Positions 47,084-54,515 of a stretch of 54,515 nucleotides of DNA are shown here, in pieces. The stretch comes from Myxacorys chilensis ATA2-1-KO14 (GTDB taxonomy: Bacteria; Cyanobacteriota; Cyanobacteriia; Leptolyngbyales; Leptolyngbyaceae). The notes beneath the pieces were generated by a model, which had not been told where the DNA came from, made no database searches, and saw only the letters and a list, made by a program, of their open reading frames with translations. How positions within the stretch are numbered: position 1 is the stretch's first letter; every line of letters starts with the position of its first letter. Location of the stretch: assembly GCA_019359275.1 (NCBI GenBank), contig JAHHHP010000037.1, positions 1-54,515 of the forward strand, given 5' to 3'. The translations under genes were made by a program, and so were the position numbers.

Positions 47084-47317
47084 ATGGTTCATAATCCCTC
47101 TTTACGTCAAGAACCCCGCGATGTGCGCGCGGGAATCATTCCAATTGGGCGAGAAGCATCAATTCTCGACTGGCTGGAAAGTTCAGGTCGTCTGCTCGCA
47201 CGAGATACTTCAGACGTTGATTACCTTGAAGAAGAAGAGGAAATCAATGCGTTGATGGCAGGCGATGACAATACGATTGACGATGATGACGACGATGACT
47301 TCGATTTAGAAGATTAA
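47084..47317 (+). CDS. DUF3134 small acidic protein
   Basis: 77 residues: a conserved N-terminal part PSLRQEPRDVRAGIIPIGREASILDWLESSGRL and an extremely acidic tail (EEEEEINALMAGDDN, then runs of Asp). It matches the cyanobacterial DUF3134 family. Function unknown; the acidic tail suggests binding to a basic partner. It lies 125 bases before mraY on the same strand. Confidence 0.8.
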   Translation: MVHNPSLRQEPRDVRAGIIPIGREASILDWLESSGRLLARDTSDVDYLEEEEEINALMAGDDNTIDDDDDDDFDLED

Positions 47318-47442
47318 CGAAATTAGTTTGGGGGTGAGCAGATTAAAGCTCTAACCCCTACTAAAGTCAGAATTTTTGCTCTTTTTCCGAAGTTGGCTTC
47401 TCAGGTGTTGTGGTGTTACTGTGCGGAGTGAAGTAGAAGCTT

Positions 47443-48534
47443 GTGGATGCGAAGCTATTTAGCAATCGATCGGTTAGTCTCTCAGGAACCCTTTTGTTTC
47501 TGATCCTGAGTGTTGGCATGACGATCGCTGCCTTGATTTTAGATCGAGTTGGTGGGCGGGCTTGGAGTGAGGCGATTTCGCTAACGACGCCGCTTTGGAT
47601 TAGTGGGTTAGCGAGCGCCGGAGTTGGGTTTTGGGCGGTTCCCTTTCTAAAGGCACTGAAGGCAGGACAAATTATTCGAGAAGATGGTCCGCAATCTCAC
47701 CTGAAAAAGGCTGGTACTCCGACGATGGGCGGAGCCTTTTTTGTTCCCGTTGCCCTCCTGATTGCGTTGGTATTAACCGGCTTTTCGAGCGATGCAATGG
47801 CCGTTTCTCTGCTAACGCTTGGTTATGCGGGAATCGGCTTTGTAGACGACTGGCAAATCATTCGTCAGAAATCGAATAAAGGCATTTCTCCACGCATGAA
47901 GCTGGGATTGCAGATCGGATTTGCGATCGCGTTTTGCCTCTGGTTAATCATGACGCACCCGACGCTCACAACCTTAGCGTTGCCATTGGGAATTATGCTG
48001 CCACTGGGAAGCTTGTTTGCACTGCTGGCGTGCTTTGTGTTGGTCGCAGAAAGTAATGCCACGAATCTAACGGACGGCATGGACGGACTGGCAGGAGGAA
48101 CCGTTGCGATCGCATTCTTGGGAATTGGCGCGATCGTTGCTCCCACCAATTCTGACCTAATGATTTTCTGCGCCTGCATGAGCGGCAGTTGTCTAGGATT
48201 TTTAGTTCATAATCGGAATCCCGCTCGCGTGTTTATGGGAGATACTGGCTCACTGGCACTTGGCGGGGGCTTAGCAGCCGTGGGACTGCTTAGTAATTCG
48301 CTGTTTTCACTGCTGATCCTAAGTGGCCTTTTCTTCTGGGAAACCATCTCTGTGATTATTCAAGTGAGCTACTTCAAAGCCACGAAAAATAGCGCTGGGG
48401 TTGGAAAACGCTTTTTTAGAATGTCTCCGTTTCACAATCATCTAGAACTGAGTGGCTGGACAGAAACGCAAGTCGTTGGTTGGTTTTATGCGATCGCAGC
48501 GGTCTTAGCCGCGATCGGTCTCGCGATTCGTTAA
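47443..48534 (+). CDS. mraY: Phospho-N-acetylmuramoyl-pentapeptide-transferase
   Basis: Makes lipid I of peptidoglycan synthesis in the cytoplasmic membrane. 363 residues with about ten membrane helices and the family motifs LKKAGTPTMGGAFF, FVDDWQ, the catalytic NLTDGMDGLAGG and FMGDTGSLALGGGLA, then FHNHLELSGWTE. The start is GTG 47443 (MDAKLF). It is not in a dcw cluster, as usual in cyanobacteria. A tRNA gene follows. Confidence 0.95.
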   Translation: MDAKLFSNRSVSLSGTLLFLILSVGMTIAALILDRVGGRAWSEAISLTTPLWISGLASAGVGFWAVPFLKALKAGQIIREDGPQSHLKKAGTPTMGGAFFVPVALLIALVLTGFSSDAMAVSLLTLGYAGIGFVDDWQIIRQKSNKGISPRMKLGLQIGFAIAFCLWLIMTHPTLTTLALPLGIMLPLGSLFALLACFVLVAESNATNLTDGMDGLAGGTVAIAFLGIGAIVAPTNSDLMIFCACMSGSCLGFLVHNRNPARVFMGDTGSLALGGGLAAVGLLSNSLFSLLILSGLFFWETISVIIQVSYFKATKNSAGVGKRFFRMSPFHNHLELSGWTETQVVGWFYAIAAVLAAIGLAIR

Positions 48535-48565
48535 CAGGTTCAACTCCGCACCTAAAAATTGAGAT

Positions 48566-48598
48566 CGAGTCACTCAAATCTGTTATGATAGTGACTCG
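48566..48598 (+). promoter_or_regulatory. Inverted repeat around the tRNA-Ser -10 element
   Basis: CGAGTCACT (48566-48574) and AGTGACTCG (48590-48598) are exact reverse complements with a 15-base spacer that contains TATGAT, the likely -10 element of the tRNA gene. Confidence 0.5.
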
Positions 48599-48606
48599 TT
48601 AGACCT

Positions 48607-48695
48607 GGAGAGATGGCTGAGTGGTCGAAAGCGGCAGATTGCTAATCTGTTGATGGATTTAGGTCTATCCGAGGGTTCGAATCCCTCTCTCTCCG
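48607..48695 (+). tRNA. tRNA-Ser (anticodon GCU)
   Basis: Acceptor GGAGAGA pairs with TCTCTCC followed by discriminator G. The anticodon arm contains GATTGCTAATC with anticodon GCT (reads AGC/AGU). A long variable arm and the T arm GAGGG-TTCGAAT-CCCTC complete a class II serine tRNA of 89 bases. CCA is not encoded. Confidence 0.95.
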
Positions 48696-48891
48696 TTGAA
48701 TAATTTGTAATGACCAAGGTTTGCTTTCACTTGTTGAGTGCAACCGTTGGAGATTGAACGTTGGTTTAGTCTCTGCTAGATCAATCGTGGTGAGAAGTAG
48801 CGGCGGACGTTTTGGTGGGCGTATTCTTCCCTCCAACCTTCTTAAAAGCGTTATCGTCTTCATCTGCGATCGCTTAGTGTTGGCTGAAGCA

Positions 48892-48919
48892 ATTACAAAT
48901 TACAAACTACAAATTACGC
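48892..48919 (+). repeat. Heptanucleotide short tandem repeat
   Basis: Four consecutive 7-mers ATTACAA, ATTACAA, ACTACAA, ATTACGC. Such short tandem repeats are frequent between genes of filamentous cyanobacteria. Confidence 0.6.
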
Positions 48920-48983
48920 ATTAGCCTGCTCTTAGTTTAAGATGAGGCTCATTTACAGCAAATCTACGGAGTCGCACTCTAAC

Positions 48984-50333
48984 ATGAGCAGATTGACATC
49001 GGCACATCGGGTTAGATTGAGCAGGGTTAAATTAAGTAGCGCAGTAGCACTTGCCGGAGTCACCCTCGCTGCCGGGTTATTGACTGCCGCCTGTCAAGAA
49101 GCAGAAGCTCCCACCGCTCAAGGGGGCGCACCTTCGGGTTCTAATACCGCCGCAACCACAACCAAAGGATTAAAAATTGGCTCCTTACTGCCATCGACAG
49201 GAGATTTGGCGTCCATTGGACAGCAGATGGTGGCAACCGTACCGCTACTTAGGGATACTGTCAATCAATGCGGAGGTGTAAACGGTGAGCCGGTCACTCT
49301 GGTTGCGGTTGATGATCAGACTGATCCAGCGGCGGGCGCAGAAGGAATGACTCGCCTCGCCCAAGTCGAGCGAGTGGCGGGAGTAGTTGGGTCGTTTGCC
49401 AGTAGCGTCTCTACGGCAGCATTACCAATTGCGGTTCGCAACAAAGTTGTTCTCATCTCTCCAGGTAGTACTAGCCCCGTTTTCACGCAACAAGCAAAAG
49501 AAGGCAAGTATGATGGTTATTGGGCCAGAACGGCTCCACCGGACACCTATCAAGCCCAAGCGTTAGCAAAATTAGCCGCTGAAAGAGGTTTCAAAACCGC
49601 AGGTACAGTTGTGATCAATAACGACTATGGCGTGGGCTTTGAGAAGGAATTTGTGAAGTCATTTGATAAGCTGGGCGGGACGATCACCAATCAGTCGAAG
49701 CCAACTCGGTACGATCCGAAAGCAACCACATTAGAAACTGAGGCAGCAGCGGCATTTTCAGGGAAACCAAATGCGGTGGCGGCAATCTTGTACGCCGATA
49801 CTGGAAGTTTGCTTGTCAAGTCTGCGTTTGAGCAAGGTCTCAGTAAGGGCGTCCAGCTTTTATTTACGGATGGCGTCTATTCTCAAGACTTCGTGAACAA
49901 AGTTGGTAAAACCTCAGATGGCAAATCAATTTTGGCAGGCGCGATCGGAACGGTTCCCGGAGCTGGTGGAAAAGGACTCGATCAGTTCTCTAAACTTTGG
50001 CAACAGAAGCAAAATCGTCCACTTGCGGCCTATGCTCCTCACTCTTGGGATGCGGCTGCCATTTTAGTGTTGGCCGCGCAAGCCGCCAAGTCAAATACTG
50101 GAGAAGGCATCAAGAGCAAGCTTCGGGACGTAACCAATGCACCCGGCGAAGAAGTGACAGACGTGTGTAAAGGGCTAGAGTTGCTGAGACAGGGCAAGGA
50201 AATCAACTTCCAAGGCGCAAGCGGCGATGTCGATATTGACGCAAATGGAGATGCGATCGGCAGCTACGATGTCTGGACGGTTAAAGAAGACGGGGCACTT
50301 CAAACGATTGGCAAGGTGAATCCTGCACAATAA
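48984..50333 (+). CDS. ABC transporter substrate-binding lipoprotein, branched-chain amino acid type
   Basis: 449 residues: a basic n-region, a hydrophobic segment VALAGVTLAAGLL and the lipobox LTAAC (lipidated Cys at about residue 37), then a type 1 periplasmic binding fold (LKIGSLLPSTGDLASIGQQM, GVVGSFASSVSTAALPIA, VVINNDYGVGFEKEF). This is the LivJ/urea-amide group. The frame is open from ATG 48942, but ATG 48984 gives a proper signal peptide. No permease or ATPase genes are adjacent, so its transporter partners are elsewhere. Ligand probably an amino acid. Confidence 0.88.
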   Translation: MSRLTSAHRVRLSRVKLSSAVALAGVTLAAGLLTAACQEAEAPTAQGGAPSGSNTAATTTKGLKIGSLLPSTGDLASIGQQMVATVPLLRDTVNQCGGVNGEPVTLVAVDDQTDPAAGAEGMTRLAQVERVAGVVGSFASSVSTAALPIAVRNKVVLISPGSTSPVFTQQAKEGKYDGYWARTAPPDTYQAQALAKLAAERGFKTAGTVVINNDYGVGFEKEFVKSFDKLGGTITNQSKPTRYDPKATTLETEAAAAFSGKPNAVAAILYADTGSLLVKSAFEQGLSKGVQLLFTDGVYSQDFVNKVGKTSDGKSILAGAIGTVPGAGGKGLDQFSKLWQQKQNRPLAAYAPHSWDAAAILVLAAQAAKSNTGEGIKSKLRDVTNAPGEEVTDVCKGLELLRQGKEINFQGASGDVDIDANGDAIGSYDVWTVKEDGALQTIGKVNPAQ

Positions 50334-50346
50334 CGTCAAGTGCAGT

Positions 50347-50401
50347 CATTTCAAGTTAAGAAGGGCATTTCAAGTTGAGAAGGCACTTCAAGTGAGAAGG
50401 G
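50347..50401 (+). repeat. Three tandem imperfect 18-19-bp repeats
   Basis: Copies at 50347-50365, 50366-50383 and 50384-50401 share CAyTTCAAGT followed by GAGAAGG with small changes. They run into the hairpin at 50396-50422. Confidence 0.6.
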
Positions 50402-50422
50402 CTGAGCTAAAATCAGCCCTTC
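50396..50422. terminator. Hairpin between convergent genes, overlapping the TPR gene stop
   Basis: GAAGGGCTGA and TCAGCCCTTC form a perfect 10-bp stem with loop GCTAAAA. The TPR gene's stop codon lies in one arm. No U tract follows on either strand, so termination is uncertain. Confidence 0.45.
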
Positions 50423-51210
50423 AGCGCTTCTATCCATCTTGTCACTTGAGTATAGAGGCGCTCTGACGCGCGTTCAGATAAGCAATCGAGGGCACGGTTA
50501 TAGTCTGCAATCGCATAGTTCCAGTCACCGATAATGTGATGGGTTCTGCCCCGTGCGGCGTAAATATGAGCATCGAGTACGCAAGCATCCTCCGAGGTGC
50601 GAGTCAGCAGCTCGCTGATGTGGAGTGCCTGTTCAAAGTTTTCAATCGCTTGAGAATACATTTCTAAATCGCGAAAGGTGATGCCTTGATTAAGCCACGC
50701 ACGCACGTTGGTTGGATCGAGGTCGATCGCCATTTCGTAATCTGCGATCGCTTCGGCTAGCTGTCCTTGGATAGCGTAGTAATTGGCTCGATTATTGTAG
50801 GCATTCGCCAGTTTTGGGTTGAGTTGAATCGCTCGATTGTAATCTTCTAACGCCGCTTCTCGCTCACCCCACTGAAACTGCACCAAGCCGCGATTGTTGT
50901 AGTCTGTTGCGTTTTCAGGATTACGATCGATCAAAACGCTCAATCCTTCAACAGCAAGCGGATAATTTCCTTGTTTTGCTTCTTCAAGCGATCGCCGACG
51001 CAACAGCCGATCCTGCTCATGAGCGTCGAGCCAGACGCCCTGATTTCGCATCGAACGCTCAGTAGTTTCACGACGCTGAGGGCGGCGTTTTACACTCCGT
51101 GTTACTCCAAGTGAACCGCGACGAGGGGAAAAAGATCTTGTTATGCCAACTGTCTCAGGGCGGAGGTGATGAGTTGTATTGGCGCGATTTAGAGAACTGT
51201 GAACGTTCAT
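50413..51210 (-). CDS. Tetratricopeptide repeat protein
   Basis: 265 residues with an Arg/Ser/Thr-rich, probably disordered N-terminus of about 60 residues, then at least four TPR units. They are seen as NRGLVQFQWGEREAALEDYN, NRANYYAIQGQLAEAIADYE, NQGITFRDLEMYSQAIENFE and the last GDWNYAIADYNRALD. TPRs mediate protein-protein contacts; the partner is unknown. No signal peptide is evident. The gene is alone on its strand. Confidence 0.85.
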   Translation of the reverse strand: MNVHSSLNRANTTHHLRPETVGITRSFSPRRGSLGVTRSVKRRPQRRETTERSMRNQGVWLDAHEQDRLLRRRSLEEAKQGNYPLAVEGLSVLIDRNPENATDYNNRGLVQFQWGEREAALEDYNRAIQLNPKLANAYNNRANYYAIQGQLAEAIADYEMAIDLDPTNVRAWLNQGITFRDLEMYSQAIENFEQALHISELLTRTSEDACVLDAHIYAARGRTHHIIGDWNYAIADYNRALDCLSERASERLYTQVTRWIEALKG

Positions 51211-51866
51211 ATCATCCTCACTCAGCGTGTGCCTTTACCTTACAGACTTACGAACCAAAGTTTTTCTGCCCAAGCGCTACATCATGAATATGTCTTCAGT
51301 TAGATTTTAGAAGTTTGGGCTGAAATGCCTTAGCACGAGAAGACTTACGACTTACTTGGAAATTTTATGCGCGAACTTTAGCTACAAGGTGGAGCGATTC
51401 CATTTCTGAAACAGACCTTCCTTGAAAGATGAAGATTTGGTCAAGAGATATTCAATAACCTAAGACGCCACTGCAGAAAAGTTGGATCACTCCTTAAACT
51501 AACTTTGTCATTTCTTCATATTGCTTCGCGTCAGCTTAACGTTCCCGCAACTGCTGAACGCTTAACAGTTAGAGAAAAAGGCTGAAGCTGCTCGATCAGT
51601 CTCTGTATTATTTAGGCGACTGCTCCGCAGAACAAGGCGCGATCGCTAGTCTGCAAATCTAGAATTAGCCCATCATCTGTGGTTCGCATTTCTAGGCTCA
51701 TTCCTCGATCCACTGACGACGGCTGGCTTTAGAAATCACGTTAAGTTACAAATCACGAATGGGCGCAGGAAGAACTTGGTAAAATGCGACAAATGTGAGG
51801 CAATTTGCATCCTTCCGCTCTAACGAAACCCACCAGAGTTTAGTCTGGTTGACGACAAAACATCCT
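51211..51866. other. Intergenic region without a convincing gene
   Basis: About 650 bases. A minus-strand frame of 29 residues (MSLEMRTTDDGLILDLQTSD...) around 51615-51705 has GAGG close to its ATG but nothing else to support it. One HIP1-like GCGATCGC lies near 51639. I see no RNA motif that I recognise. Confidence 0.4.
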
Positions 51867-52331
51867 ATGACAGCAGCCACTTCGTATCCCAATATTTCCG
51901 ATGTCTCCGCAGATGATTATCTTGTCCTTGGCTTAGCCACTTGCTTTCTGAAAGACGAGGGAGAGATCCATGAAGTTAAAGTAGTGGAGCCAATTCCATC
52001 TGCGGCACTCGAAGCGATTCTGAAGGGCATCCCCACCTCGTATTCATTGGCGATCGCAACCCCGATCGGAGCCGTCTTGCCAGGCGAAACGCCTCAACTT
52101 CCATCTGATTTTCCGACCGACGCTCAGTTTTGCGATGACTTTGCCTATCGTGCCACTTCTGCTGCCCGGACTTACAAAGCTAAGACCGTTGCACAGCAGC
52201 ATATCCCTATAGGCACGTCCCGTGCTGACTTTAATTTTTCAACTGAGCGCAGACGGATTCTCAACTCTCAGCGCATCGTGAAAACAGAAGATAACGTTAA
52301 GCAGCACGAGTACACGCACAAAACTCTGTAG
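51867..52331 (+). CDS. Hypothetical protein
   Basis: 154 residues from ATG 51867 (MTAATSYPNISDVSADDYLVL); the frame is open to 51795 but that part looks non-coding. The N-terminal half (LGLATCFLKDEGEIHEVKVVEPIPSAALEAILKG...) appears folded; the C-terminal third is Lys/Arg/Thr-rich. No family is recognised. It is followed 35 bases later by the GST-like gene on the same strand. Confidence 0.6.
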   Translation: MTAATSYPNISDVSADDYLVLGLATCFLKDEGEIHEVKVVEPIPSAALEAILKGIPTSYSLAIATPIGAVLPGETPQLPSDFPTDAQFCDDFAYRATSAARTYKAKTVAQQHIPIGTSRADFNFSTERRRILNSQRIVKTEDNVKQHEYTHKTL

Positions 52332-52366
52332 TAAATACTCTGTAGTTCATTGAAGGATTTGACTGA

Positions 52367-52918
52367 ATGTTGAAGCTCTATGCTGGCGTGCGGAGCCGCG
52401 CGTCTATTGTGCAGTGGTATTTAGAAGAGTTAAACGTTCCCTATGAGATTGTAGTGCTAGATCTTCAGGCGGGAGAACAGCTACAGCCGAGTTACCGAGA
52501 GATCAACCCGTTTGGCAAGGTTCCGGGAATTGTAGATGGTACGGTCAAACTGTGGGAATCGGGCGCAATCTTGCTTTACCTGGAAGAAAAGTACGGAGAG
52601 GCTTCGTTTGAAGAACGAATGATTTCAACTCAGTGGGTTACTTTTGCCAATGCGACATTAGGGCCTGGCGTATTTGTTGAGGCTAATCGTGACCGAGAAC
52701 TTCCGCGCTTGATGAACCCACTGAACGAATTGTTCGAGCGGCAACACTTTGTTAGCGGCGACCATTTTACGGTTGCAGATATCGCTGTTGGCTCCTTGCT
52801 GGCATACATTCCACTCATGCTGCAATTGGATCTCAGCGAGTATCCTGCCGTGGTTGATTACACCAAACGAATGGCAGAACGTCCTTCCTTTCAAAAAGCG
52901 ATCGGTGGGCGCAAATAA
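52367..52918 (+). CDS. Glutathione S-transferase family protein
   Basis: 183 residues. The thioredoxin-like N-domain reads MLKLYAGVRSRASIVQWYLEEL with Arg/Ser at the usual catalytic position, then NPFGKVPGIVDG and LWESGAILLYLEEKYG, the glutathione-binding cis-Pro and ES motifs. The C-terminal helical domain has FTVADIAVGSLLAYIPL with the N-capping box. It is slightly short for the family. Role in detoxification or redox stress is general knowledge; substrate unknown. Confidence 0.88.
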   Translation: MLKLYAGVRSRASIVQWYLEELNVPYEIVVLDLQAGEQLQPSYREINPFGKVPGIVDGTVKLWESGAILLYLEEKYGEASFEERMISTQWVTFANATLGPGVFVEANRDRELPRLMNPLNELFERQHFVSGDHFTVADIAVGSLLAYIPLMLQLDLSEYPAVVDYTKRMAERPSFQKAIGGRK

Positions 52919-52961
52919 TCTGCTACCAAATGAAATCAAGGGATCAAAAACAATCCATAAA

Positions 52962-52996
52962 AAAGGGGCATTAATTATGCCCCTTTCGTTTTCTAT
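52962..52996. terminator. Bidirectional terminator between the GST gene and psbK
   Basis: AAAGGGGCAT (52962-52971) pairs with ATGCCCCTTT (52977-52986) over a 5-base loop. TTTCGTTTTCT follows on the plus strand, and TTTTTTATGG follows on the minus strand. Confidence 0.85.
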
Positions 52997-53015
52997 ATTC
53001 GGTTTTATATGCAGA

Positions 53016-53153
53016 TTATCTGAAACCGATCGCGGCTTGCCAAACAAACGCCAGCAGCAAAAAGAAGACGGGAATGACGGGTAGAACGTCTACCAAGGGA
53101 TCGAAAATGGAGTACGCTTCGGGCAGTTTGGCTAAAAGCAATGCTGCTTCCAT
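53016..53153 (-). CDS. psbK: Photosystem II reaction center protein K
   Basis: A 45-residue protein. After the cleavable N-terminus MEAALLLA it shows the mature-protein hallmark [20 protein letters not shown], then one membrane helix [16 protein letters not shown] and a final Arg. PsbK is a low-molecular-mass subunit at the edge of photosystem II near CP43 and PsbZ. It lies 78 bases downstream of tgt on the same strand, a common cyanobacterial pairing, and ends at a strong terminator. Confidence 0.95.
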   Translation of the reverse strand: MEAALLLAKLPEAYSIFDPLVDVLPVIPVFFLLLAFVWQAAIGFR

Positions 53154-53231
53154 GACTCGTTTACCTCTTCAACACAGATTCATAATTGCCATGAATTTTA
53201 ACATGATCGATAGGTCAACGGTAAGCAGGTT

Positions 53232-54341
53232 TCATTGAAGGGGGACTAACCAGGGAGTAAAGTCTTGGTGAAATGTGCCGTTTAAAACAGAAGCACGAAT
53301 TCGTTGAGTAAAGGAAATTAGCTCAGTAATGTTGTGAATGGAAAGGAGAGTATAGCCGAGAAGTTCTTGCGATCGCAGCAGGTGACTAAGATAAGCTCGG
53401 CTAAAGGTCTGACAGGTGTAGCACGAACAGGATTGATCGAGGGGAGTAAAATCTTCACGAAACTTAGCATTTTTCAGATTCCACCGCTCTCCTTGCACGA
53501 GTGCCGCACCATGCCGCGCCAAGCGAGTTGGAATAACACAATCAAATAGATCAATTCCTGCTGCGATCGCGCGTGCCATTTCTCGATACGTTCCCACTCC
53601 CATTAGATATCGCGGCTTATGGGATGGCAGGAGCGGCGCAGTGGCTTGAACGACTCGATCAATTACGTCAGGCGCTTCGCCAACGCTGACGCCTCCAATC
53701 GCATAGCCTGGCAAATCTAACTCACTTAGCATCTGAACCGCCCGCGATCGCAGATCCAAAAATTCGCCCCCTTGAACAATGCCAAACAGCGCTTGGTCGG
53801 ATCGGCTATGGGCTGAAATACAGCGTTTTAGCCATTGGTAGGTACGTTCTGTTGCAGTCTCAGTTGCCTCGCGTCCCACGCCGGGCGGTGGACACTCATC
53901 GAACGCCATAATCACATCTGCACCGAGCGCATTCTGAATCTCAATTGAGCGTTCTGGAGTGAGATGAATCATTTGTCCGTCGCGGGGAGAGCGAAACGTG
54001 ACCCCTTCATCGGAGAGCGATCTCATCTCGCTTAGACTGAACACCTGAAAGCCTCCAGAGTCCGTTAGCATTGGCTGCGACCAGCCCATAAACCGATGCA
54101 AGCCCCCTGCCCGTTCTACAATGTCTTCTCCTGGCTGCAAGTGGAGGTGATAGGTGTTAGCTAACACCATTTGTGCGCCCGTGGCTTTCAGCTGATCGGG
54201 CGTTACGGTTTTGACATTTGCCAGCGTACCAACTGGCATAAAACGCGGGGTTTCAACGATTCCATGTGGCGTGTGGAAAACTCCCGCCCGTGCATGAGTG
54301 TGGCGACAGGTCGTTTGGCAGTGAAAGGAAAACTGATTCAA
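53232..54341 (-). CDS. tgt: Queuine/preQ1 tRNA-guanine transglycosylase
   Basis: Exchanges guanine 34 for the queuosine precursor in tRNAs with GUN anticodons. 369 residues with the catalytic motifs [11 protein letters not shown] and [12 protein letters not shown], the second aspartate in [15 protein letters not shown], and the zinc site [18 protein letters not shown] with a distal His ([10 protein letters not shown]). Full length for the bacterial family. Probably co-transcribed with psbK. Confidence 0.96.
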   Translation of the reverse strand: MNQFSFHCQTTCRHTHARAGVFHTPHGIVETPRFMPVGTLANVKTVTPDQLKATGAQMVLANTYHLHLQPGEDIVERAGGLHRFMGWSQPMLTDSGGFQVFSLSEMRSLSDEGVTFRSPRDGQMIHLTPERSIEIQNALGADVIMAFDECPPPGVGREATETATERTYQWLKRCISAHSRSDQALFGIVQGGEFLDLRSRAVQMLSELDLPGYAIGGVSVGEAPDVIDRVVQATAPLLPSHKPRYLMGVGTYREMARAIAAGIDLFDCVIPTRLARHGAALVQGERWNLKNAKFREDFTPLDQSCSCYTCQTFSRAYLSHLLRSQELLGYTLLSIHNITELISFTQRIRASVLNGTFHQDFTPWLVPLQ

Positions 54342-54388
54342 AGCGAGTTAATGTGCGATCGCAAAACAGACTATCCATTGTTGCAGAT

Positions 54389-54403
54389 TCTAGGTTGTGT
54401 TGA
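54389..54403 (-). repeat. 15-mer shared with the left window edge (putative IS terminus)
   Basis: On the minus strand TCAACACAACCTAGA lies 4 bases after the stop of the transposase fragment. It is identical to 102-116 on the plus strand. Confidence 0.5.
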
Positions 54404-54407
54404 CATT

Positions 54408-54515
54408 TCAGCGAAGTTCAATCAGCAAGGCAGTGAAATAAACAAAGCTGAGAAAATTCTTCGCTTTCTTCTCAAAACGAGAAAAGACGCGGCGAAAGTG
54501 CTTGAGCTTGTTAAA
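54408..54515 (-). mobile_element. IS5-family-like transposase, C-terminal fragment
   Basis: An open minus-strand frame enters from the right edge and stops at TGA (54408-54410). The 35 visible residues, NKLKHFRRVFSRFEKKAKNF then LSFVYFTALLIELR, match the usual ending of IS5-group DDE transposases (RVFSRFEK...FLSFV). Only the tail is present, so completeness and exact family are open. Confidence 0.65.

Noticed and set aside
48642..48863. Minus-strand frame containing RERDSNPRIDLNP
   Set aside because: This is the known artefact of translating the antisense of a serine tRNA gene; no real protein.
51615..51705. 29-residue minus-strand frame MSLEMRTTDDGLILDLQ...
   Set aside because: Too short, no homology recognised, and only a weak GAGG near the ATG.
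1..54515. A 54-kb composite transposon bounded by the two edge transposases
   Set aside because: The content is core housekeeping DNA and the two transposases seem to be from different families; contig breaks at IS copies explain the pattern better.

Overview
The window is chromosomal DNA from a cyanobacterium, most likely a filamentous Leptolyngbya-type strain. The evidence is psbK, ndhN, ldpA, a ferredoxin-type glutamate synthase, an RNase E ending in the cyanobacterial RRRRRRSSA tail, a Ycf45-like R3H ATPase, a PAP/fibrillin protein, and many copies of the HIP1 octamer GCGATCGC (for example 25113-25120 and 29722-29729). The genus is a guess from overall gene content. Most of the window is core housekeeping DNA. 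The accessory parts are a surface-glycan operon at the left and transposase remnants at both extreme edges.

Layout. 1-77: C-terminus of an IS630-type transposase. 185-4819: operon of a YfhO-like membrane protein, a polyprenyl-phosphate-type glycosyltransferase broken by an in-frame TAG, and a methyltransferase. 5026-9693 (-): ferredoxin-dependent glutamate synthase. 10373-13353: phosphodiester glycosidase, mannose-6-phosphate-isomerase-like cupin, IscA/HesB protein. 13510-18433: the str operon rpsL-rpsG-fusA-tuf-rpsJ with its promoter and structured intercistronic RNAs. 18585-22554: Lon-substrate-binding-domain protein, pheA, DUF1997 protein, acetyltransferase, rnhB. 22558-27787 (-): rne with a long leader, then a large radical SAM protein. 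27853-29421 (-): STAS protein, DUF202 protein, hypothetical. 29732-33534: ndhN, ldpA, R3H ATPase. 33773-34891: hisC. 34908-39948 (-): hypothetical, universal stress protein under a c-di-AMP riboswitch, small membrane protein, EamA exporter, carotenoid-isomerase-like oxidoreductase. 40048-42350: FKBP isomerase and a cellulose-synthase-like glycosyltransferase. 42357-46782 (-): recJ, acetyltransferase, PD-(D/E)XK nuclease, PAP/fibrillin. 47084-50333: DUF3134 protein, mraY, tRNA-Ser(GCU), amino-acid-type ABC binding lipoprotein. 50413-54341: TPR protein, hypothetical, GST-like protein, psbK, tgt. 54408-54515 (-): C-terminus of an IS5-type transposase.

Functional themes. Nitrogen assimilation, translation, RNA decay (rne-rnhB), photosynthetic electron transport and clock input (ndhN, ldpA, psbK), cell wall (mraY), recombination and repair (recJ, RecB-like nuclease) and exopolysaccharide or glycolipid synthesis are represented. 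I see no CRISPR array, prophage, toxin-antitoxin pair or biosynthetic gene cluster.

The observations most worth following are: the ydaO-type c-di-AMP riboswitch in front of a universal stress protein gene (36470-36637, -); the single amber codon that splits an otherwise complete glycosyltransferase gene (3855-3857); an identical 15-mer in inverted orientation beside the two edge transposases; the structured rpsL-rpsG spacer; and an RNase HII whose GRG motif reads GLG.
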